Of a DNA stretch of 64,000 bases, positions 56,196-64,000 are shown in pieces. The notes below the pieces were generated by a model that had not been told where the DNA came from, ran no database searches, and saw nothing but the letters and a program-made list of their open reading frames with translations. Each line of letters starts with the position of its first letter. The stretch's first letter is position 1. Origin of the DNA: Neocallimastix lanati (nom. inval.) (lineage: Eukaryota; Neocallimastigomycota; Neocallimastigomycetes; Neocallimastigales; Neocallimastigaceae); NCBI GenBank assembly GCA_016946835.1, contig JACVTC010000244.1:35738-99737 (forward strand), read 5' to 3'. The translations under genes were made by a program, and so were the position numbers.

Positions 56196-57500
56196 ATGGC
56201 GGACGCTTCGAAAATTAGAAGAGACTTACCATACTTAGCAAATTATGGTAAGGACATAGATTCTTGGATAGAAGATTTCAAAAATGTTATGGAAATTTAC
56301 AACATCGAGGAACCAAACAGAATTTTTATTTGGGTAAAGAACGCAGTAGAGGCTGACATAAAAAACCTTTTAAAATCTTTATGTACTACAAGAAATAATG
56401 TTAAAAGGTTTCCCTCATATAAAGAAATCCAGAGAGCCATTGAAGATTATTTAGAAATTACTCAAAATGATAAGTGTTCAATTTTAAAGGCCTTAAAAAT
56501 AAAAAGAAATGAAACAATTAAAGGATTTAATTATAATTATTTAACTCTTTATCATCGACTTGACTTGGAATATAAAAAATTAATATGTGTCGATGATTAT
56601 TTAAATGCTATACATGATAGGGTATATGTACATTCTCAAGTAATTTTGGCCAACTGTAAAACATTAACAGAAGCGTTCGAAGTAGCAGAACGTGCAGAAA
56701 AAGCTGAAGTACGAACTATAACAAACAAAAATTCTCAGAATGTTATGGTATATCAAAACAACATAAATAAAAATAATAACAATTTATTAAATCATCCAAT
56801 TTATAGGAGCTTAAGAGAACATGGAAATAATTTAGATAATTCATATCAAGCGTCATCATATGTTATGGGTTATATAAATGAAAACTCCACCAATAATAGA
56901 ATGTTTACACCAGGTAGATATAGTAACAATAAAAATAAAAGTTTTAATAATAATAATAATTATTATCACGGAGTAGAACAAATTCAACAAAATAATACTT
57001 ATGATACAAGAAGATTCTATAATAACTACGAACCAAAAGCTAGAAAATCAGTTATGTGTTACTCATGTAAACAAGTAGGACATAAAGCTTATGAATGTCC
57101 TAATAATAAAAATAATGGTAGTAATAGAAATAATAATCTTTATAATATGAATAATAATGATATGGGTAATAATTATAATAATAATTTTGATTATAATAAT
57201 AATAGTAATAAATATAACAATTATTATAATAATAGTAATAAAAATGGCTACAATAATTCTTTTAATGGTAGTAATTATTACTTTAATAAAAATAATAAAT
57301 TTACTGGAAATAATATTGCTAATAGAAATAATCATAATTTTAATGAGAATAATATTCCCACTGGAAATAATAATTTTAATAGAAATTCTAATGGAATAAA
57401 TCAGGATATTAATACTACTAGTTCAAATATTAATAGTAATTTCAAAGCTAATGTAAATAATAATAATAATAATGGAGATAGCTTTAATAATTTAAACTAA
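56196..57500 (+). CDS. Gag of the young gypsy element
   Basis: 434 residues from ATG (MADASKIRRDLPYLANYG) to TAA. The first 190 residues form the retrotransposon capsid-like region (IDSWIEDFKNVMEIY, AFEVAERAEKAE). A single CCHC zinc knuckle, CYSCKQVGHKAYEC, binds the RNA genome and lies near residue 290. The rest is an Asn-rich tail. The last sense codons lie in a TTTAAAC slippery site, so part of the ribosomes should continue into pol. No lesion. Confidence 0.95.
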   Translation: MADASKIRRDLPYLANYGKDIDSWIEDFKNVMEIYNIEEPNRIFIWVKNAVEADIKNLLKSLCTTRNNVKRFPSYKEIQRAIEDYLEITQNDKCSILKALKIKRNETIKGFNYNYLTLYHRLDLEYKKLICVDDYLNAIHDRVYVHSQVILANCKTLTEAFEVAERAEKAEVRTITNKNSQNVMVYQNNINKNNNNLLNHPIYRSLREHGNNLDNSYQASSYVMGYINENSTNNRMFTPGRYSNNKNKSFNNNNNYYHGVEQIQQNNTYDTRRFYNNYEPKARKSVMCYSCKQVGHKAYECPNNKNNGSNRNNNLYNMNNNDMGNNYNNNFDYNNNSNKYNNYYNNSNKNGYNNSFNGSNYYFNKNNKFTGNNIANRNNHNFNENNIPTGNNNFNRNSNGINQDINTTSSNINSNFKANVNNNNNNGDSFNNLN

Positions 57501-57518
57501 ATAATGGGAGAAGGACAA
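57491..57518 (+). promoter_or_regulatory. -1 programmed frameshift signal (TTTAAAC plus stem-loop)
   Basis: In the gag frame the end reads AAT TTA AAC TAA, so T TTA AAC at 57491-57497 is the classic X XXY YYZ heptamer, touching the gag stop. The -1 frame (TTT AAA CTA) is exactly the pol frame and is open from 57491. Five bases on, AATGGGAG (57503-57510) can pair with CTCCCGTT (57519-57526) over an 8-base loop, an 8-pair stem with one G-U. Confidence 0.88.
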
Positions 57519-57662
57519 CTCCCGTTAACCAAACCAAACTTCAAACTTATAATAAAAATAATAGTATTAATGAAGAATATGTAAATTTAACATACTCTCC
57601 CAAGTTAAATAATAATACTATGAAAATAAAAAATAATTATAATAATACTAATGATAATAATT

Positions 57663-57693
<31 letters not shown>

Positions 57694-60600
57694 ACATAAT
57701 AATAATAATAATAATAATAATTCATATAATGCTAGTGCAACTTCAAATAATGATGTAATAAATAATGGATATCCTTATAATGATAATTCACATAATTATG
57801 ATATAAACAATAATTATTTAAATAAGAATAATAAAATAAATTATACAAACAGTTTATTTGATGATAATCATACAAGTATTGATAATATTTATTCCAATAA
57901 TAATAATAATAATAACTTAAATAATATAGAATATCTTAGTAAGAATACTAGTAACGGTTATAAATTAAATAATAGTAATCATAACAACATCTATGAAAAT
58001 GACACTATTAATAAACAAGTTAACAATGATGTTAATATAAATAATACTTATAAAAATAATAATGATGATCAAAGTAACAATGAAATTGATTTAAATAGAA
58101 TTTCTATAAATGATAATGAAAAGAAAATTAATAATGAACCTAATTCAAATAATATTTATAATAATTTTGATAATTACCATAATGAGGAAATTATCGCTGT
58201 TGCCCAAAAGAAAGGTAAAAATAATTCAATAAAAATCTCCCCATATACCAAAGAAATAAAGAAAAAGCTTATAGATAATCCAGTTCCAATTATTACAAAT
58301 GCTATGAAGAAAAATACTATTATGAAAAGAAAATTAAACGTTAATAAATTAGCAACTACAGGAACACCTGATATGATAATAGATGAGGGAGGAACGAATG
58401 TCAAACTATCAACAGAAAAAGAAGAAGGTAAAGAATTTAAAGAAAATAAAGATCATAAAAATGTTACTTTCAATGAATCTATTGAAATTTTTGAGGATTC
58501 ACAACCACCAACTAATCAAACAATAACTAATAATAACACAAATAAATTAGAATATTTGGATCTTTCTTATATCAATCAACCAAATATTAGAAATGTAAAA
58601 AAAGCGAATAAATTGAATAAAATAAATGAAATACTGAGCAGTAACAAAGATGATATACCCATCAATGTTAAAAGTTATTCCAAGCCAGAGAAACACATAA
58701 AAATGATGGAAGATTTTAATGAATTTAAAATTAAGGACTTTATCAAGGAAGTAGCATCAACCGAAGTCATAACGAAGTTAGTATATTTGTTAGACCTGTT
58801 TCCAAAGTTCAGGTCAGAATTTACAAAAGCATTAAAATTAACCGAAGGAAAAGAGAAAATAAAGAAAAATTTGAATACATCTTTAATAAATGTAATGACA
58901 ATTATAAGCCAACATAAAGTGATTAAAGTTAAAGGCACTGTGGATAAGAAACCAGCTGAAATTTTCTTGGACTCGTGTGCTAGCGTTAATTTGATTACCA
59001 CTACGGCTTTAAAAAAATTTAAAATTAATAAAAATCCTATTGGGAGAATATCCGAAAAAATTTTTCAGGTATATTCCAACAATTCAACTTGTTCAGATAT
59101 TTATGAACTAAAAATATCTATTGGAAATTACACTTTTATCGATTACTTTAGGAAAATTGATAAGGATGATATCTTTGATATATTAATAGGTATTGACACA
59201 CTTAAACGAAATAGATTTGATATAAATTTAGTTAATGATACCTTATATCATATTGATGAAAATAATAATCCTATAGAATTAGCTTCTTTATTTTATGATG
59301 TTAGCTTGAGTCCTTCTGAAAGTACAAATAGAATTAATGACGAAGAAAATAATATGAATAAGGAGAATAATATAAATAATAATTCTTCTGAAGAGAATGA
59401 TGAGGATTCTGAAACTAGTTGGAGTGACAATGATAATAATAATGATAATAATAATATACTTTTTACATATGCTAAATCAGAGTTACCTAATATTAACATA
59501 AATAATTTTAATGTAAAATTACCTTTCTTTAATAGTGTCGACATCGATAAAGAAAATAATATCAAAATAAAAACGAATAATAATAAGAATGATGATAAAA
59601 TTGACAATTATAAAATAAATGATCATAAAATTAATTCTAAAGTTATAAACAATATAAATCCCATACTACATTCTAAACTTCCATCAAAAATCGATTCTGA
59701 TCAAAACGGCAATAACAAATTAAATAGTAATTATAAATTAGTAGATAGAAATATTGAAAGGAAAGAATATAAGAATAAAACGGTTGATATTACAACACAA
59801 TTGATTCCATCTCTTTTATTAATAACTAATGAAGTACTACATAATGAAAACGAGGTTTGCACAGACGACACAATATCTAAACTGGAAATGATTCACTCTA
59901 TTGTAAAAAAATTACCAGAAAATTTGAAAGCTGATGTAGAAAAATTATTTTTAAATTATATTAGTGTTCTTGCACTGAAAACTGACGATTTGGGTTCGTC
60001 AAAGCTATATCCTCATAGAATTAATTTAATACCAGGAACAACACCTATTAAACAGAGGGCCTACCGTATTTCAAAAGTGCAAGCTGATGCACTTAAAAAG
60101 GAATTAATTAAACTTATAAATAATAACTTAATTGTCCCTTCTAGTTCTCCTTGGTCTTCTCCTGTAGTACTGGTACCGAAAAAGAATGGTCAAGTGAGAA
60201 TGTGTGTTGACTACAGGAAGATTAATAATTGTACATTAAAGGACGCTTATGCACTTCCTTTAATAGATGATATACTTTACTATGTTAGCGGTGATATTTC
60301 TATTTTGTCTACTATTGATCTCTTCTCAGGGTACCATCAGATTCCTATGCATTCTGATGATAAAGATATCACTTGCTTTACGACCATTTACGGAAACTTT
60401 AATTTTGAAGTTATGCCTTTTGGACTATGCAACGCTCCCGCTACTTTTCAAAGGGAGATGAACAGAATATTTTTTGATTTAATCGGAGTATGTGTTTTTA
60501 TTTACATAGATGACTTAGTTATTTATTCTCCTTCATTAGATCAACACATCAAAGACCTAGAAAAAGTATTCCTCATTCTTGCTAATAATGGATTAAAAGT

Positions 60601-62975
60601 GAATTTTGAAAAATGTGATTTCTTTAAAGAAGAAGTTGAGCTCCTTGGTCATACTCTTTCTACTAAGGGTATAAAACCTATGAATTCTAAAATAAAAGTT
60701 ATTGCTAATTGGTTACCTCCTTCTAATTTAAAACAGTTACGTTCTTTCTTAGGGGCAATTGGATATTACCGGAAATTCATTAGCCATTTTGCCCAAATTG
60801 CTAAACCTTTATATGATTTAACAAAAAAGAATGTTCCTTTTGTTTGGTCTACCGAATCTAATAATGCATTTGAATTTTTAAAAATTCGTCTTATTAATGC
60901 ACCTATATTGTCACCTCCAAATTTTGATAAACCATTTATCGTTCGTTCAGATGCATCTAAATCAGGAATTGGCGGGGTACTACTTCAGTTAGACGATGAC
61001 AACATTGAGAAGCCATTATATTATGAAAGTAGGACACTTTCCAATTCTGAAATCAATTATAGCATTACAGAACTTGAGGGGCTTGCCGCATTTTACTGTG
61101 TCATGAAATTTAAACCTTTTCTCACTGGTAATAGTTTTGAGACAATTCTTTATACCGATCATAAGCCTTTAGTTTACATATTTAAAAATAAAGAACCTTC
61201 TTCAGCAAGGCATGTCAAATGGATAACTGAGTTCAGTATTTTAAAAATTAAAGTGTTATATGAAGAGGGGAGGAGGAATGTAGTTGCTGATGCACTATCT
61301 AGATTACATTCTAACAATGAAAAATATATAATCAAAAATATAAAAAATGATGATAAACATATAAAAAATAAAAATAAAAGAAATAATATAAAAAATTATA
61401 ATAAAGATGTATTCAACCAAGTTATAAATAATGAAATTCAAAATTGTGAAATTAAAAATAATGAAGAAATTAGAAATAAGAAAAATACTAAAATTAATAA
61501 AATAAAAGAGTTAGTGGATGAAATTAAGATCAATAGTAATAATGAAAATTACAAAATGGAATATGAGGAAATTAAAAATAATGTAAATAACATTAATAAG
61601 TTTAATAAGTTTAATAATAAATTACATAATAATAATAGTGAAAATAATGGAGTGGAAAATAAATTGAATGTGAATTATATGGTATTTCAAACTGAAGAAA
61701 ATAATAAACATAGTTTTAATAATAATGATAATAATAATAATAATATTAATCATGTTAATACTAATAATAATGATATTGATGATAGTACTGAAATACTAAA
61801 TGATTTCTATAAAAAAATAATAAACCAGAAATTTGTATTAATTGATGGAGTTCAGTATTATAAAGATAATAATGAATTAAGAAAAGTAATATTTAATGAT
61901 AATGAAAAATGGGAACTTATTAGTAAAGCTCATTGTTTAGGACATGAAGGTAACTTTAAAACCTACCATCGTTTGAAAAGGAACTATTATTGGATAGGAA
62001 TGAATAAGGATATCAGATTATTTATTAAATCTTGTCATGTATGTCAATTATGTAAACCACAACCACCGAATGTATTTACAGAAGATTTAGCTACACCCCC
62101 AGGTCTACCTTTTACTCGGGTAGGATTGGATTTAGTTGGACCCTTATACGAATCTTTCAGAGGTAATAAATATATAATAGTACTTGTAGATTATTTAACA
62201 AAATGGGTGGAAGCTGAAGCATTAGCCAAAACAGAATCAGAAGATGTCATTAGATTTTTAAATAATATATTTTCAAGACACGGGATTCCAGAGATATTAA
62301 TTACTGATAATGGCCCGCAATTCATATCTGATAAAACAAAAGCTTTCCTAGATTTAAATGATGTCTATGTACATTATATTAGTACTTATCATCCTGCTTC
62401 TAACGGAGAAGTTGAAAACAGGAATAGAGAAATAGTCAAATATATTAGAATTCTTAAAAGCCAATTTAAAGAATTAAGTAAACAAAATCAAGAATGGGAT
62501 GATATTTTACCTAGTGCACTTTGGGCTTTAAGAACAACAAAAAATGAAGTTACTAAATTTAGTAGTTTCGAATTACTCTATGGTAGGAAAGACTTACAAC
62601 CATTTGAATTAGCAATTAATATTGACAAAAGATTTCCTGAAGAATCAGAAGAAGAATATTTTGTTCGAAAATTTATTAATCACCATAATTGGATTTCTGA
62701 AGCAATCAAAAATATTGAAACCGCAAATGAATTATGGAAAGATAGGAGAAGACAGATTAAAAGATTAAGAAGTGAATTCAAACCAGGAGACCTAGTTTTA
62801 GTTAGAAATTTCAATCGAAGGAAACTAGACCCTTATTATATCGGACCATTAAAAATAGTTAAACAGCAATTTAATACTGTCACAGTATGTGATCCTTATA
62901 CGAACGAAATTGCAGAGAGAAACATTCATCTAAAAAATGTAATTCCATATATTAGTAATTTCCTAAATTATAATC

Positions 62976-62980
<5 letters not shown>
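57491..62980 (+). CDS. Pol of the young gypsy element, expressed by -1 frameshift
   Basis: Frame open from the slippery site to TAA at 62980 (first internal ATG 57620; residue numbers below count from it). A long Asn-rich stretch comes first. Protease has FLDSCASVNLI near 451, where DSC replaces the usual DS/TG. Reverse transcriptase follows (RMCVDYRKIN, FGLCNAPATFQ, YIDD near 962), then RNase H (VRSDASKSGIGGVLLQ, LYTDHKPL, VADALSRL). After a second Asn-rich linker comes integrase: HHCC (HCLGHEGNFKTYH, CHVCQLC), then D in LDLVGPL, D in ITDNGPQF and E in NGEVENRN. It ends without a chromodomain. It supplies all enzymes for reverse transcription and insertion. No stop or frameshift is seen, unlike the neighbouring elements. 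Confidence 0.96.
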
Positions 62981-63023
<43 letters not shown>

Positions 63024-63180
63024 ATGATATATATATAAAAAAAAAAAAAAAAAAAATTTTGATATATATAAAAAATATAAAAAAAAAATATAAAAAAAAT
63101 ATTATAAAATATATAATAGTATTATTAGTTTAATAAATATTTTAATATGCTTATAGACTTCAAGGGACGAAGTCTAAGCT
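62981..63180 (+). other. 3' untranslated region of the young gypsy element
   Basis: Begins directly after the pol stop with an A run of about 41 (62980-63020) and further A runs to about 63100, then a short hairpin-like GACTTCAAGGGACGAAGTC before the purine tract. Confidence 0.8.
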
Positions 63181-63194
63181 AAGTGGGGGCATCT
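63181..63194 (+). promoter_or_regulatory. polypurine tract of the young gypsy element
   Basis: AAGTGGGGGCATCT immediately precedes the first TG of the 3' LTR, the expected site for plus-strand priming. Confidence 0.75.
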
Positions 63195-63810
63195 TGATGC
63201 ATGTCCAGTAAAAATAATAGAAAATAATAGAAAAATTATTTAGAAAAATTATTAATATAAATATTTATTAAAAATTAATTTTATATAATGAATCTTAAAA
63301 TATATTATTAATATATTATTAAAGATAATTTATTATTATTAATTATTAAAATATTAAATTAAATAATAATATTAAAAATATTAAAAGAATTGTTGATAAT
63401 ATAGTAAAATTAGTTATATTAATTATAACGGAGATTGAATGTTTAATTAAATTGATGTTAATATTAAAATAATTTTTAAATAATGTTAAACAATATGAAT
63501 TAATAGTTATAAGTAAAAAGTTATGAATATTTATATTTATTAATTAATTTTAGTGTTTCGATAAATAAAATTTATAAAATTAGTAAAAAATATAATTATG
63601 AAAATAATTTATAAATAAATATTTTCTTTTTTTTTAAGGAATAATAATAAAACATGTATTTTTTTTTATGATAAAATATAATAAATAAAATAATAAAAGA
63701 TAAATAACTAAAAAGTAAATATAATTATTGTAATATAATATTCTTGGAGTAATTCCCTTTTGCACAAACGCCCAACTAACATATACGGTATTTAATAAAA
63801 TACTGTATCA
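63195..63810 (+). repeat. 3' LTR of the young gypsy element
   Basis: 616 bp, the same as the 5' LTR except for one T fewer in the T run before AAGGAATAATAATAAAAC. Followed by the TTTG target duplication. Confidence 0.95.
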
Positions 63811-64000
63811 TTTGTAATACAGAATGAACAAATAATACTAATTGTGCTAGAATAATATAAATTATTCTAACCTTATAGATTATTCTATTCTATATAATTG
63901 GAACTTTCCAATATTCTTCAAATATTACTAAATAGAAATCTAAGTTAATAAATCACTAATTAACTTATAATTCCTTTTTGAATTATCGATCCGATTCCAT
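63811..64000 (-). mobile_element. LTR-like sequence resumed after the young insertion, runs off the window
   Basis: Removing the gypsy element joins 54636 to 63815. On the minus strand this gives an LTR end ...CATTCTGTATTACA followed by AA and a TGG-type primer site. The stretch should therefore be the 3' end of a 5' LTR of an older minus-strand element whose body lies to the left. No coding content. Confidence 0.45.

Larger units (their letters stand above)
54637..63810 (+). mobile_element. young, apparently intact Ty3/gypsy retrotransposon
   Basis: LTRs at 54637-55253 and 63195-63810 differ, as far as I can see, only by one T in a homopolymer. Target duplication TTTG lies at 54633-54636 and 63811-63814. 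Primer site, leader, gag, a -1 frameshift signal, pol and purine tract are all present without lesions. It inserted into the old LTR fragment, which resumes at 63811. Confidence 0.95.

Noticed and set aside
53608..63990. 53608 region and 63811 region as the two LTRs of one element
   Set aside because: They share only scattered blocks; LTRs of a single insertion should be far more alike.

Overview
The window looks like nuclear DNA of a zoosporic fungus, most likely an anaerobic gut fungus (Neocallimastigomycota). The grounds are extreme AT richness (spacers nearly pure A/T), short GT-AG introns, Asn-rich proteins, abundant ATT/AAAAT microsatellites, an axonemal dynein gene (so a flagellated cell), and fungal-type Ty3/gypsy chromovirus and Ty1/copia elements. 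The organism is an inference; no rRNA or other marker lies in the window.

Layout. 1-2204: 3' end of a Ty3/gypsy chromovirus (integrase, chromodomain, 3' LTR). 2205-5245: AT-rich spacer. 5246-19072 (+): 15-exon inner-arm dynein heavy chain, rebuilt here as 4086 codons. 19918-21436 (+): 8-exon syntaxin-like Qa-SNARE. 22182-24083 (-): 3-exon WD40 protein. 24901-25647 (-): PRKRIP1/DUF1168 splicing-factor homologue. 26836-28404 (+): unknown secreted or GPI-anchored protein, with a decayed copy of part of it upstream. 29650-32350: an AAAAT-rich satellite held between two diverged inverted arms. 32430-33751 (-): orphan gene for only the C-terminal (A''-like) part of a DNA-dependent RNA polymerase largest subunit, broken by one frameshift. 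34369-38823 (-): long low-complexity acidic protein with repeated SUMO-consensus-like motifs. 39091-44446 (-): 9-exon MULE transposase-type gene with a SWIM zinc finger.

From 45152 to the right edge the window is a retrotransposon graveyard and nursery. A Ty1/copia pol pseudogene (-) is cut by a Ty3/gypsy chromovirus (-, 47429-53607) whose gag carries one in-frame TGA. That is followed by a non-coding LTR-related fragment (53608-54636), into which a very young Ty3/gypsy element (+, 54637-63810) has inserted. The young element has almost identical LTRs, a TTTG target duplication, intact gag and pol, and a textbook -1 frameshift signal between them. The sequence it interrupted resumes at 63811.

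The left half holds ordinary host genes, two of them for flagellar motility and membrane fusion; the right half is transposon-dominated. The strongest leads are the split RNA polymerase fragment, the -1 frameshift signal, a probable self-priming site in the chromovirus, and the intact multi-exon MULE gene. All gene models with introns were assembled by eye; exon lengths sum to a whole number of codons in every spliced model.
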